Numbered from the stretch's first letter, positions 6,469 to 15,765 are shown. The stretch is DNA of 18,323 nt from Bacillota bacterium (GCA_023399455.1 JAEWPN010000204.1:1-18323); one strand, 5' to 3'. Program-made: numbers and translations. Notes: generated from the sequence alone by a model not told the origin.

Positions 6469-8163
6469 TTAATATTTACCGAACTCCTTATCGCTAAGTA
6501 TTATTTTTTTTGGGTTTTTTCTTTTTTCATTTCCTGTTTCCGAAGGAATACTTTCTTTCCCATAGTCAGACTGCATGTCTTGGTATTCCGTATGTGTATA
6601 ATATTTCTTAATTTTCTTTAATTTGAACTTGGCAACCTGCTCTTCCAGTAAAATAGCCTGACTTGCCAATTCCTCACTGGCAGCCGCACTTTCCTGCGCA
6701 GTTGCGGAGTTGGTCTGTACCACCGTTGAAACCTGCAGAATTCCCTGATTGATCTGGGCAATGCCGGAAGCCTGCTCATTGGATGCTACCGCAATATTAC
6801 CGATAAACTCCGCAACACTTCCAATACCTTCTACTATTTTATTCAAAGCCTCTGCCGTTTCGTTGGCAATCTTTGTGCCGCCCTCCGCCTTCTTCACGGA
6901 GCCCTCAATCATTGCCGTAGTTTCTTTCGCTGCATTTGCAGAACGCGCCGCGAGATTCCTGACTTCCTCGGCGACTACCGCGAAGCCTTTGCCATGTGCA
7001 CCTGCCCTTGCCGCCTCTACGGCCGCATTCAGTGCCAGGATATTTGTCTGAAAGGCAATATCGTCAATCACTTTAATAATCTTGGAAATATTAATAGAAG
7101 CCTCATTGATATCTTCCATCGCTTCCAGCATTTCCTTCATCTGGCTGTTGCCTTCCATAGCACTCATTTTGGCCGATTCAGTAATGTGGTTGGCTTCTTT
7201 TGCATGCTCCGCATTTACTTTTGTCTGAGCGGCGATCTCTTCTATGGAAGCAGATAATTCCTCTATAGAGCTGGCCTGTTCCGTTGCACCTTGAGAGAGA
7301 GCCATACTGGAGTCGGATAACTGAGTGGAGCCTGCCGATACCTGCTCGGCAGCATTATTGATGCTGGACATGACTTCATTAAGATTATCGGTCATTCTTG
7401 AAAAAGCTTCCGCCAATACGCCGATCTCATCTCTGGCGTTATAGTCGATTTCTACATCCAGATCTCCCGCCGAAACTTTTTCCGCAATTCCGACCATCTT
7501 TACAATGGGTTTGCTGATTATACGGGAAATAAAAAATCCCAATACTACCGCCGCGATGATTGCAATAATTACAATAATTATCACCGTCGTTATCGTACTT
7601 TGTGCTTTTTCGGAATATTCTTCCGACAGCCTTTGTCCGTTGTCATCCTTTAGCTGAAACAGTACATTGATGGAGCTCATAATTTCACTGACAACCCTCG
7701 CGCTTTCATCTGCACGAAGCAGGACGATCGCTTCCTTCTGATTTCCTGAAACGGAATAATTTACAATCTGTTCCTGAATAGGTGCGAACTCTTCCAAAGA
7801 AGCCTTCAGGTCGGCAAAAGCCGCTTTTCCTTCCTCCGTCTGCAAAGAAGTTTCAAATGCCTCCATGGCGGCATACATTTTTTCTTCATTTTCCTTTATA
7901 CTTTTTACATATGTATCGCTGTTCGCTCCGTTTCCTTCAATCACTAAATCTCTTAAGTTAACCCTGACCTGCTGATAGGAAACGGAAACATCTGCAATAT
8001 CTCCAAGCGGAATACCATATTCCTTATATAAGGAATTATATTGTTTATCCAGTGCATCCAAATTATAAATTCCGACAACTCCGACCACTCCGGCAATTAT
8101 AGCCACTAATACAAAACCGAATATTAATTTGGCACCTATTTTCATATTGTAAAACCATCTCAT
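6469..8163 (-). CDS. Methyl-accepting chemotaxis protein (4HB receptor)
   Basis: A transmembrane chemoreceptor of 564 residues from the ATG at 8163; a GTG at 8166 is the alternative first codon. AGGAGG lies eight bases before the ATG and overlaps the cheW stop region. Order of parts: TM1 about 12-34, an extracellular helical 4HB-type sensor of about 155 residues, TM2 about 192-214 ([20 protein letters not shown]), HAMP about 215-267 (ending in [10 protein letters not shown]), and the cytoplasmic coiled-coil with the highly conserved tip around 367-409 ([20 protein letters not shown] then [15 protein letters not shown]). The last ~47 residues are a charged, probably disordered tail. It is the only receptor in the operon, so this CheA-CheW array may be dedicated to it. 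The ligand cannot be predicted from the 4HB fold. Confidence 0.95.
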   Translation of the reverse strand: MRWFYNMKIGAKLIFGFVLVAIIAGVVGVVGIYNLDALDKQYNSLYKEYGIPLGDIADVSVSYQQVRVNLRDLVIEGNGANSDTYVKSIKENEEKMYAAMEAFETSLQTEEGKAAFADLKASLEEFAPIQEQIVNYSVSGNQKEAIVLLRADESARVVSEIMSSINVLFQLKDDNGQRLSEEYSEKAQSTITTVIIIVIIAIIAAVVLGFFISRIISKPIVKMVGIAEKVSAGDLDVEIDYNARDEIGVLAEAFSRMTDNLNEVMSSINNAAEQVSAGSTQLSDSSMALSQGATEQASSIEELSASIEEIAAQTKVNAEHAKEANHITESAKMSAMEGNSQMKEMLEAMEDINEASINISKIIKVIDDIAFQTNILALNAAVEAARAGAHGKGFAVVAEEVRNLAARSANAAKETTAMIEGSVKKAEGGTKIANETAEALNKIVEGIGSVAEFIGNIAVASNEQASGIAQINQGILQVSTVVQTNSATAQESAAASEELASQAILLEEQVAKFKLKKIKKYYTHTEYQDMQSDYGKESIPSETGNEKRKNPKKIILSDKEFGKY

Positions 8164-8175
8164 CACCGCATCCTC

Positions 8176-8673
8176 CTACGTATTATCCAAAGTATCTATT
8201 TCCTGTTCATTCAGTAACCTGTCGCAATCCAGCAGCAGCTTCACCTGATTTTCTACTTTACCGATTCCCTTTATATACCTGTTTCCTCCGCTTTTTACAT
8301 CCGGAGGCGCAACAATTTCTTCTTCCGGTATCGTTAATACCTCCGAAACATTATCGACAATCAAACCGATAGATACCCCTCCAATATCCACTACTATTAC
8401 GCAGGTTCTGTCATTATACTCCACCCCCTCTTTTTTAAACCTCAGCCTGACGTCCATGACCGGTATGATCTTACCCCTAAGATTAATAATTCCCCTGATG
8501 TAATCCGGCAGCTCCGGAACCTCTGTAATGGGCTGTATGCCTATAATCTCGGTCACACATTTTATTTCGATACCATATACCTCGTTACCGATCTGGAAAG
8601 TTAAAAACCTGTCTTTTTGCGTGTCTTCTTCCCGCTCCAGCAACTCCGTTTCGTCCATCTTTTTCTCCAGCAT
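8176..8673 (-). CDS. cheW: Chemotaxis coupling protein CheW
   Basis: A 165-residue scaffold that links receptor tips to CheA. An acidic N-terminal extension of about 22 residues precedes the single CheW domain (about 23-155): FLTFQIGNEVYGIEIKCVTE, the core PDYIRGIINLRGKIIPVMDV, and GLIVDNVSEVLTI are all typical. The gene is preceded by AAAGGAGAGAGG and followed nine bases later by the receptor, so CheW and its receptor are coexpressed. No receiver domain is attached, so this is CheW rather than CheV. Confidence 0.95.
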   Translation of the reverse strand: MLEKKMDETELLEREEDTQKDRFLTFQIGNEVYGIEIKCVTEIIGIQPITEVPELPDYIRGIINLRGKIIPVMDVRLRFKKEGVEYNDRTCVIVVDIGGVSIGLIVDNVSEVLTIPEEEIVAPPDVKSGGNRYIKGIGKVENQVKLLLDCDRLLNEQEIDTLDNT

Positions 8674-8711
8674 GTTCCCTCTCTCCTTTTCACTCTACAG
8701 TCAGAACGTTC

Positions 8712-9116
8712 CTATTCTCTTTCCCGAATCATTCCGAAGTCTTCCAGTACCTTAACCAATTTGGCCGTATCAATAGGTTTTGCAGCGTAAGCATCGCACC
8801 CTATTTCAAAAGCATTCTGAACCAACTGCGTTTCTCCAAGTGCCGTGATCATAATTACTTTTGACCTTTTCTCCAGAGGAATTCCCTTCTGGTTCTCCAG
8901 ATCCCTGATAGATTTTAATACCTTTACCCCGTCTACTTTTGGCATCATGATATCCAGACAGATCAAATCATATAACTTATCCTCTTTAATTGCCATCAGA
9001 CAGGCATCCAATGCTTCCAATCCATCTACAACCAGATCACATTCCCCGTAACGGCTAAGAAACTTAAACAGAAATCTTCTGCTGACCAAATCATCTTCTG
9101 CTATCAATATTCTCAT
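8712..9116 (-). CDS. Stand-alone CheY-like response regulator receiver
   Basis: A single receiver domain of 134 residues with no output domain. Acidic pocket Asp8/Asp9 (IAEDD), phosphoacceptor Asp55 (ICLDIMMPKVDG), Thr91 (MITA) and Lys113 (AAKPID). It starts two bases after the hybrid kinase stop, with GGAGGAG in the 3' end of the kinase gene, so it is translationally coupled and is the likely phosphate acceptor of that kinase. It differs from the cheY at the head of the operon: it has an insert DLENQKGIPLEKR between beta-3 and beta-4, typical of receivers working with hybrid kinases. It may compete for, or divert, phosphate from the chemotaxis pathway; that role is inference. Confidence 0.9.
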   Translation of the reverse strand: MRILIAEDDLVSRRFLFKFLSRYGECDLVVDGLEALDACLMAIKEDKLYDLICLDIMMPKVDGVKVLKSIRDLENQKGIPLEKRSKVIMITALGETQLVQNAFEIGCDAYAAKPIDTAKLVKVLEDFGMIRERE

Positions 9117-9118
9117 AT

Positions 9119-12100
9119 TTACTCCTCCTCGGAAGCTATAGATTCATTTTGCAGTATCCGAACTTCCTCTTCTATTTTTTTAATGTTTTCTGCAGCATCG
9201 CCCATATTTCCACGTCTGGCGGCAAGTTCTATTTTAAAAGCCCTATCCTTGATCTTTGCACATTCCATATCTATAGACTGTTTTTTTACCGTATGGGCAA
9301 TTTCTTCAATCAGTTCCAGATTCCCCTTCTCCACTGCATGTTCCAGCCTCATGGTGTTCTTTGCAATTTCATGTAATAAGCCCTTGGCTTTTCCACTTAG
9401 CCTGTCCGTATTTTTGCTCGAAAACCTTATCTCTCCGCTGTCGGTAAGAAAAACACTGTCCGGCAGCAAACCTGTCTCCTCCTTTCTTCTCGTAGTCTGT
9501 TCAATGGTAGAAAACAATTGATTCATATCGATAGGCTTGGATACATATCCGTCCATTCCCAATGCTAAGAATTTTTCTTTGTCTCCCTTTAGAGCATAAG
9601 CGCTCAATGCTACTATCGGAGTGTAAAAACTTGTTCCCTCCATTTCTCTTATTTTCTGTACAGCCTCCAGTCCATTCATCTCAGGCATCTGAATATCCAT
9701 AAGAATCAGGTCATATTTATTCTCCGCGAACAGTTTCAGCGCCTCTAACCCATCTCGTGCCAAGTCAACGGAATACTCTCTCTTCTCCAGCATTTTTAGA
9801 ATTACCTTCTGGTTTATCAGATCATCCTCTGCCAACAGAATTTTTAAATTGTTCTTTTTACCGGATAGGCTGGTCGGCTGCATCGGCCTCTCTTCTATGG
9901 CTTTTCCGATTTGAAAAGGGAGATTGACATAGAAGGTGCTTCCTTTTTCTTTTTCACTTTCTACCCCAATACTGCCGCCCATTAATTCCGCAAGTGTTTT
10001 GGATATGGCAAGCCCCAGTCCGGTCCCTCCATATTTTTTAGTGAATGACCGTTCCACTTGATTGAAGCTCTGAAATAAGTGCCTGATATCCTCCTGTGTC
10101 AGACCAATGCCCGTATCTGTAACAGAAAAATTAAGATCTACCTGTGATTCCGTCTTATGCAGCAGTTTAGTCACCAGGGATATGCTTCCTTCATTCGTGA
10201 ACTTTACCGCATTGCCAAGCAGATTGTGCAGTATCTGCTTTAGCCTGTTAGAGTCCCCGATCAAATATCTTGGAATAGATGCACTGAATCCATAGCTTAA
10301 TTCAAGGCCTTTTTCTTCTACCCGAAGGGAATAAGTCTTTACCAATTCTTCTATTAATTCTTTTAGATCAAAAGTTATGTTTTCTATGGATAGCTTTCCT
10401 GCCTCCATCTTTGAAAAGTCAAGAATGTCGTTAATGATTTTGAGCAGAGAATTGGCACAGGTTTTTGCCATCTCAAGGTTTTCCCTTTGTTCATGCTTCA
10501 GCTCGGTCAGCAAAGTAAGTTCTACCATTCCTACCATACCGTTGATCGGTGTCCTGATTTCATGACTCATATTTGCAAGAAATTCACTCTTGGCCCGATT
10601 GGCTGCTTCCGCTGCTTCTTTGGTAGATATCAGTCGCAGTTCCGATTGTTTCATTTCAGTAATATCTGAGATAATAGATACTATCTCATCCTCATAGGGA
10701 CTATAAATCGAGAAAGACAGCCACTTATTGTAAATATGGGAAAAATATTCTTCCATATTTACACTTTTTCCCTGCATTATTTCCATAAAATATTGTTCTT
10801 CAATATCCCTCAGCAGTCCTTTGCTATTCGGGAAAACCTCAAGAAAGCTTTTTCCTACAATATGATCTCTGCTTACGGAAAACAACTCTTCAAAAGACCG
10901 GTTAACTTCTACGATAACCACATCTACCGTTTCATAGTTCGAACTATGCTGCAGCCTGAAATACGCATAGGCACTCTTCATATTCATAAACAGGGAATAA
11001 TATTTTTCCTGATTGATCCGGATATCCAGCTCCGCCTTCTTTCTCTCGGTAATATCTCTTACGATGCTAAAAAGGATTTTCTTACTCCCGATGTTTATTC
11101 CCTGAGAACTTACTTCCGCCTGGAAAGAACTTCCATCCTTCCTTACATGCGTTACCTCAAAGAAGACTTCACCTGCCTCTGTCTCATCCATCTGTTTCTG
11201 GTTGTATCTCCAGTCTTCCCGAATTTTAATTATGTTCATATTGCACAGTTCTTCCAGCGTATATCCGTAAGCTTTCACAGCCGACTTATTAGCCTCTATG
11301 ATGCTGCCGTCCGGATTCAATAGAAATATGATGTCCCTGGCATTATTGATTATTTTCCGATATCGCTCCATATCTTCTTCTGCCTTGATTCTCTCCGTAA
11401 TATCATAAATGGAGCCTATATATCCTGAAAATCTTCCATCCAGGCCATAATAAGGAGTATCCACGGCCACACACCAGCGGTATTCACCGTCATAGCGCCT
11501 TATGCGTACTTCCTGCTGATAATTCTTTCTCTTACGCATGGCCGCAATGCGCTTTCTTAAATAATTATCCAGATCATCCGGGTGAATAATTTTATCCCAT
11601 CCGTCTTGCAATACTTCCCCTATTGTCTTTCCCGTGAAATCATTCCACACCTTGTTTACATAATTACATTCCAGATTTTTATCTGTCATCCATGCAAGCG
11701 AAGGCAGCTGATGCAGGATATTGCTGCAGAAATCTCTGGATTCCGTAATCAGTTTTTCACGCATTTTGCTTTCCGTGATATCCATCAGAGTAACTATGCA
11801 ATTTGTTACATTATTTACTATAATAGGAACTACACTGACCTGAAACCAATACTCAAATGGTTCTCCGTCTTTTATCAATACTTTCTTAATTTCCAGCTTA
11901 CTGGTCTTGACCCCTCTTCGAATAGCCTGATTTACCGACCTTCGAAAAACACATCTAGTACATTTTTTACCATATTGGCATCCCTGCTGACTTCGAAAGC
12001 TTTCCTTACACCCGAACGCATCTCCGAACCGTTCTCCTATCGCTTCCTCTCTCGTTTTTTCAATAAGCTCCAGCGAAGCATCATTAATCTGCGCAATACG

Positions 12101-12637
12101 AGAATTTTGATCCATTATGATCATGCTTACAGGCGCAACATCGAACATGGTTTTCAAGTTGTTCTTTTCATTGAGATGTTCTATCTCCAGCGTTTTTAAT
12201 CTGGTAATGTCCCTGAGTATGATAACAACACCAATATTTTCAGATTTAAAATTTTTAATGGTAGAGCAAGTGGCAGAAACAAATTTCCGGGTATTATCTC
12301 CCGTTATGATTACTGTATTATTTTCCAATCCCTTGATCGTATCATGTTCAATTACGGCAGAAATAGGGCTTGGAACTCTTACACCTGAGCCTTCCTTATA
12401 GAACTTCACAACTTCATCGAACAGTTTCCCCCTGACTGCCGAAAACTGCGCATCCAATATATTCTCCGCAATTTGATTCATAAAGAGAATCTGCCCTTTT
12501 AGATCTGTGGATATAACTCCGTCACCAATACATGTCAGTGTCGCCGCTGCCAATTCAAGATTATTTTCATCCGCTTGATATGTATTTACTATAAACACCT
12601 CATTTCTGAAAATTATAAGGTAATCTTTCTGCTGCAA
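9119..12637 (-). CDS. Multi-PAS hybrid sensor histidine kinase with receiver and Hpt-like domain
   Basis: A 1172-residue kinase with no clear transmembrane helix, so cytoplasmic. Domains: PAS1 about 29-145; PAS2 about 162-292 carrying Cys210, Cys220, Cys226 and Cys229; PAS3 about 300-415 (PAS_3 type, HPDD and YRWC motifs); PAS4 about 421-535; PAS5 about 540-662; HisKA about 683-749 with His692 in NMSHEIRTPING; HATPase about 795-910 (HNLLGNAVKF, DTGIGL, GGTGLGLAISK); receiver about 932-1048 with Asp938/Asp939, Asp981 and Lys1034; C-terminal Hpt-like helices about 1080-1165 with His1115 in IAHTVKKQS. The start is uncertain: TTG at 12637 has a poorly placed AGGA, and GTG at 12598 is an in-frame alternative. 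It lies three bases after cheA and two bases before a stand-alone receiver. The layout suggests an Asp-His-Asp relay sensing an intracellular or redox signal. Confidence 0.93.
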   Translation of the reverse strand: MQQKDYLIIFRNEVFIVNTYQADENNLELAAATLTCIGDGVISTDLKGQILFMNQIAENILDAQFSAVRGKLFDEVVKFYKEGSGVRVPSPISAVIEHDTIKGLENNTVIITGDNTRKFVSATCSTIKNFKSENIGVVIILRDITRLKTLEIEHLNEKNNLKTMFDVAPVSMIIMDQNSRIAQINDASLELIEKTREEAIGERFGDAFGCKESFRSQQGCQYGKKCTRCVFRRSVNQAIRRGVKTSKLEIKKVLIKDGEPFEYWFQVSVVPIIVNNVTNCIVTLMDITESKMREKLITESRDFCSNILHQLPSLAWMTDKNLECNYVNKVWNDFTGKTIGEVLQDGWDKIIHPDDLDNYLRKRIAAMRKRKNYQQEVRIRRYDGEYRWCVAVDTPYYGLDGRFSGYIGSIYDITERIKAEEDMERYRKIINNARDIIFLLNPDGSIIEANKSAVKAYGYTLEELCNMNIIKIREDWRYNQKQMDETEAGEVFFEVTHVRKDGSSFQAEVSSQGINIGSKKILFSIVRDITERKKAELDIRINQEKYYSLFMNMKSAYAYFRLQHSSNYETVDVVIVEVNRSFEELFSVSRDHIVGKSFLEVFPNSKGLLRDIEEQYFMEIMQGKSVNMEEYFSHIYNKWLSFSIYSPYEDEIVSIISDITEMKQSELRLISTKEAAEAANRAKSEFLANMSHEIRTPINGMVGMVELTLLTELKHEQRENLEMAKTCANSLLKIINDILDFSKMEAGKLSIENITFDLKELIEELVKTYSLRVEEKGLELSYGFSASIPRYLIGDSNRLKQILHNLLGNAVKFTNEGSISLVTKLLHKTESQVDLNFSVTDTGIGLTQEDIRHLFQSFNQVERSFTKKYGGTGLGLAISKTLAELMGGSIGVESEKEKGSTFYVNLPFQIGKAIEERPMQPTSLSGKKNNLKILLAEDDLINQKVILKMLEKREYSVDLARDGLEALKLFAENKYDLILMDIQMPEMNGLEAVQKIREMEGTSFYTPIVALSAYALKGDKEKFLALGMDGYVSKPIDMNQLFSTIEQTTRRKEETGLLPDSVFLTDSGEIRFSSKNTDRLSGKAKGLLHEIAKNTMRLEHAVEKGNLELIEEIAHTVKKQSIDMECAKIKDRAFKIELAARRGNMGDAAENIKKIEEEVRILQNESIASEEE

Positions 12638-12640
12638 ATC

Positions 12641-14713
12641 CTAAAAATTGACCAATCCGGCAACATCCAATATGAGGCTTATGCTTCCGTCACCCAGCAG
12701 AGTGCATCCTGCAAGACCCTTGATTCTTCGTTTCTTTTGTATATATACCGGCAAGCTCTTAACAACTACCTGCTGCTGGCCCAGCAGCTCATCTGCAAAG
12801 ATACATATTGTCCGGCCATCCTGTTCCACTACGATTATGATTCCTTCTTTTAATTCCGTAACGGCAGTTTCCACCCTGTAGCTCTCGTGAAGCCTTAAAA
12901 TCGGAAAACACTGACCTCTGATCATCAGCATCTCATTTCCTCCCGGATCGATAATGATATCTCTTTCATCCGGCCTTAAAGATTCTTTTATAGATATCGT
13001 AGGTATGGTATAACAAGATTTTCCCACTTTGATATTCATACCGTCTATAATGGCTAAGGTCAAAGGAATCGCCAGGGTAATGGTCGTCCCTTCTCCCGAA
13101 ACACTGTTTACAGACAATGTCCCGCCAATTGTTTGTATATTTTTGTTTACCACATCCATGCCAACTCCGCGGCCTGAAAATTCAGAAATACTTTCTTTCG
13201 TCGAAAATCCCGGAGCCAATATCATATTAAAGATTTCCTGCTCCGTCATATCTTCTTCTTTTTTATACAGCAGGTTATTTTCTTTCGCCTTTTTGAGAAT
13301 CTTTTCCCGATCCAGTCCTTTTCCGTCATCCTGCACAACAATAAGTACATCACTTCCCGAGTTTTTCGCCTCCAAAATGATAGTCCCTGATTTCTCCTTC
13401 CCCGCCTGCCTTCTTTCTTCCGCCGCTTCAATTCCATGATCCAAAGAGTTTCTTACCAGGTGCATCAGGGGATCGGAGATATGTTCGATAATATTCTTAT
13501 CTACCTCGGTTTCTTCTCCTATAATTTTAAGATTTACTTCCTTATTGAGCTGCTTGCACATATCTCTTACAATGCGGTGCATTTTTTGGAAGGTCGGAGC
13601 CAAAGGCACCATACGAATCGACATTACAGTATCCTGCAATTCACTGGTAATCTTATTCAACTGTCCGGCTGCTTTCTGAAAATTATCCAGCACCAGTCCC
13701 CGTAAATCAGGATTTTGTATTACCATAGCTTCGGCAATTACCATTTCACCTACCAGATCCATGAGCTTATCCAATTTTGCAACACTGACGCTGATAATAT
13801 TTTGTACCGCTGAGGAATGACTGACTTTATTCGTTTCCTTACCGGCCTCACCGCTATAATTGGCCGAAACTGTTCTTACAAAACTATCCCTGAGCGTATC
13901 CTGCTTTTGGATTTTATGTTCTTCATATTCTTCTTCCGTCTCCAACGGGACTAATTCCAATGATTTTAAAAATATGGTTTGCTGAAAGAACTCATTCATC
14001 TGATCGTAAGTATGATCGGTTTTAAAATATATAAAGAAGCCTTCCTGTCGTATGCGCTCCGTACTGTCATCGGCGTCGATGACATCCTCAGGAACCGTAT
14101 AAAACTCCTCCGTATAATCTTTTAAATTATGCAGGATAGTATACGCCCGGATATTCTCCATCTCGCAGCCCTCTTCAAAATAAACCCGGGCCATAAATTT
14201 GTATTTATATTCCGTTGGCGGAACCCTTTCCTGGGAAATGTAATACTGCTGAGACTTTTTAGAAATATCTTTCTCTTTCTTACCGGAATTGGCGATTCCA
14301 TTCTCTTTTTTTAGATTTGTTAGAAAAAGATTAAGATTCTCAGTTAAAATAGCTGCATCCCCGTCGGGCTCGTCTCCATTTTTAATCTTCTCCACTTCCA
14401 CCTTAATAAAATCGACTCCGTCCAAGACAAAATCAGAAAGGGAAGAACAGTCCACTTGCCGTGGCTTTTCTTCCCGTAAGAAATAAAACATATCTTCCAT
14501 AGTATGCGCAAGCGTGGAAATATTATGAAACATCATAATGGCCGAAGAGCCTTTTATCGTATGCATAATACGAAAAATTTCATTGATAGCCGCAGGAGTA
14601 AAGCAACTTTCCTTCTCACTGCTTAAAATAGACTGCTCCAACTGTTCGATTAACTGTGAAGTCTCAAAAATATACATATCCAGCATGGGTTCATTGGTAA
14701 ATTGATCCGACAT
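12641..14713 (-). CDS. cheA: Chemotaxis histidine kinase CheA
   Basis: A complete 690-residue CheA. P1 Hpt domain at about 1-110 with phosphoacceptor His51 (RIMHTIKGSSAI); P2-like regulator-docking domain about 168-256; P3 dimerisation about 302-365; P4 kinase about 366-549 with N box HLVRNSLDHGIE (Asn422), G1 DDGKGLD (462-468) and G2 GRGVGMDVV (514-522); P5 CheW-like domain about 552-690. All catalytic motifs are intact. Between P1 and P2, and again between P2 and P3, are charged flexible linkers. It autophosphorylates in the receptor array and passes phosphate to CheY and CheB. cheY lies 24 nt upstream and the hybrid kinase starts three bases downstream. Confidence 0.97.
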   Translation of the reverse strand: MSDQFTNEPMLDMYIFETSQLIEQLEQSILSSEKESCFTPAAINEIFRIMHTIKGSSAIMMFHNISTLAHTMEDMFYFLREEKPRQVDCSSLSDFVLDGVDFIKVEVEKIKNGDEPDGDAAILTENLNLFLTNLKKENGIANSGKKEKDISKKSQQYYISQERVPPTEYKYKFMARVYFEEGCEMENIRAYTILHNLKDYTEEFYTVPEDVIDADDSTERIRQEGFFIYFKTDHTYDQMNEFFQQTIFLKSLELVPLETEEEYEEHKIQKQDTLRDSFVRTVSANYSGEAGKETNKVSHSSAVQNIISVSVAKLDKLMDLVGEMVIAEAMVIQNPDLRGLVLDNFQKAAGQLNKITSELQDTVMSIRMVPLAPTFQKMHRIVRDMCKQLNKEVNLKIIGEETEVDKNIIEHISDPLMHLVRNSLDHGIEAAEERRQAGKEKSGTIILEAKNSGSDVLIVVQDDGKGLDREKILKKAKENNLLYKKEEDMTEQEIFNMILAPGFSTKESISEFSGRGVGMDVVNKNIQTIGGTLSVNSVSGEGTTITLAIPLTLAIIDGMNIKVGKSCYTIPTISIKESLRPDERDIIIDPGGNEMLMIRGQCFPILRLHESYRVETAVTELKEGIIIVVEQDGRTICIFADELLGQQQVVVKSLPVYIQKKRRIKGLAGCTLLGDGSISLILDVAGLVNF

Positions 14714-14737
14714 TCCTATACCTCCCTCATCTGTTTC

Positions 14738-15100
14738 TTAGATTTCGAGCAATTTTTTTATGGTACCGAGTACATGCTCCTCCTTGAAGGGCTTTATTAT
14801 GAAAGTTTTTGCCCCGTATAGCACCGCTTCCTTTACCATATTTTCCTGCCCCATGGCAGATACCATTACTACCTTTGCTTGCGGATCCACCTTCCGAATC
14901 AGCTTAAGTGCTTCTAATCCTGTCATATCAGGCATAGTAATATCCATTGTTACCACATCCGGTTTTATTTCCATGTATTTGCTTACTGCTTCAATTCCAT
15001 TTTGTGCCTCTGCAAACTCTATGGAATCAATTTTTCCCAGTAACTCCTTGATCGTCAGCCTCATAAAAGCCGCATCATCTACAATAAGTACTTTTTTCAT
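14738..15100 (-). CDS. cheY: Chemotaxis response regulator CheY
   Basis: A 120-residue single receiver. Asp8/Asp9 (IVDDAAFMR), phosphoacceptor Asp53 (VVTMDITMPDMTG), Ser81 (MVSAMGQ) and Lys103 (IIKPF). The VDDAAFMR and SAMGQ motifs are those of Firmicutes/Thermotoga-type CheY rather than generic receivers. The start follows TTGGAGGT with good spacing. It precedes cheA by 24 nt, so it is the natural acceptor of CheA phosphate and, if the organism is flagellated, would act on the motor switch. The TetR-type gene ends 42 nt upstream with no hairpin between them. Confidence 0.95.
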   Translation of the reverse strand: MKKVLIVDDAAFMRLTIKELLGKIDSIEFAEAQNGIEAVSKYMEIKPDVVTMDITMPDMTGLEALKLIRKVDPQAKVVMVSAMGQENMVKEAVLYGAKTFIIKPFKEEHVLGTIKKLLEI

Positions 15101-15142
15101 CCTATGACCTCCAATTATTTCTTACGGCTTCTTACAATGTTC

Positions 15143-15751
15143 CTAAACTTCTGCTTCTCCAGTTCCCGAGTATAAACTGTTCAGCACCATATCCAACGTC
15201 TCCATTGTTCTTTCCTTTAAAGAAAAATTCCTGTCATTTATTCTCCACTTCAAACATATCTCCCTGCACAGGCCGGATATCAGATCCGCTAAATCCTCAC
15301 TATTAATGTCCTTACTTAATTCCCCCTCCTCTTTCGCTTTTTCTATCAGCTGTTTGATAAAACCGGTACGGTTATTTAAAATTTCTTTTATTTTTCCCTC
15401 CAGATCAGATTCATACCGAACAGCTTCAAACACCTGCATAATAGACGTGATAGCAGGATAGTTTTCATAATATTCCACAGACAGTTTAACAAAAAACCGT
15501 ATTGAATCACACGGTTTTAATTTCATTAATTCAGCCGATTGAAAAATATCATAGTCAAATTTGCAAAAGTAATCCAATATGGCTCTCAGCAGTTCTTTCT
15601 TATTGCTGTAATGGCGGAATAAAGTTGCCTCGGAAACGCCTTCTCTTCTGGCTATTTCTCTGGTAGATAATCCTTGAATCCCCAGCTCATCAATAATATC
15701 AATCGCAGTTATTATCAGACTTTCTTTTCTGTGCAGTTTATATTCCATCAT
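15143..15751 (-). CDS. TetR/AcrR family transcriptional regulator
   Basis: A 202-residue one-component regulator. The N-terminal DNA-binding domain (about 8-55) contains the helix-turn-helix LSTREIARREGVSEATLFRH (28-47) followed by YSNKKELL, the TetR signature. The remaining ~145 residues are the variable ligand-binding and dimerisation helices, so the inducer cannot be predicted. Two ATG codons are adjacent (15751 and 15748); GGTGGG lies upstream. The gene has its own strong promoter with an inverted repeat directly after the -10, consistent with autorepression. It lies between an ABC efflux-like operon (upstream, same strand) and the chemotaxis run (downstream, same strand, 42 nt gap without a terminator), so it could control either or both. 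Confidence 0.92.
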   Translation of the reverse strand: MMEYKLHRKESLIITAIDIIDELGIQGLSTREIARREGVSEATLFRHYSNKKELLRAILDYFCKFDYDIFQSAELMKLKPCDSIRFFVKLSVEYYENYPAITSIMQVFEAVRYESDLEGKIKEILNNRTGFIKQLIEKAKEEGELSKDINSEDLADLISGLCREICLKWRINDRNFSLKERTMETLDMVLNSLYSGTGEAEV

Positions 15752-15765
15752 TTAGTCACCCACCG

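Noticed and set aside
12598..12637. A firm start codon for the hybrid kinase.
   Set aside because: TTG at 12637 and GTG at 12598 are both in frame and neither has a well-spaced ribosome binding site; the longer form is listed but the choice is open.
15101..15142. A terminator between the TetR gene and cheY.
   Set aside because: I looked for inverted repeats and a T-run on the minus strand in these 42 nt and found none worth calling.
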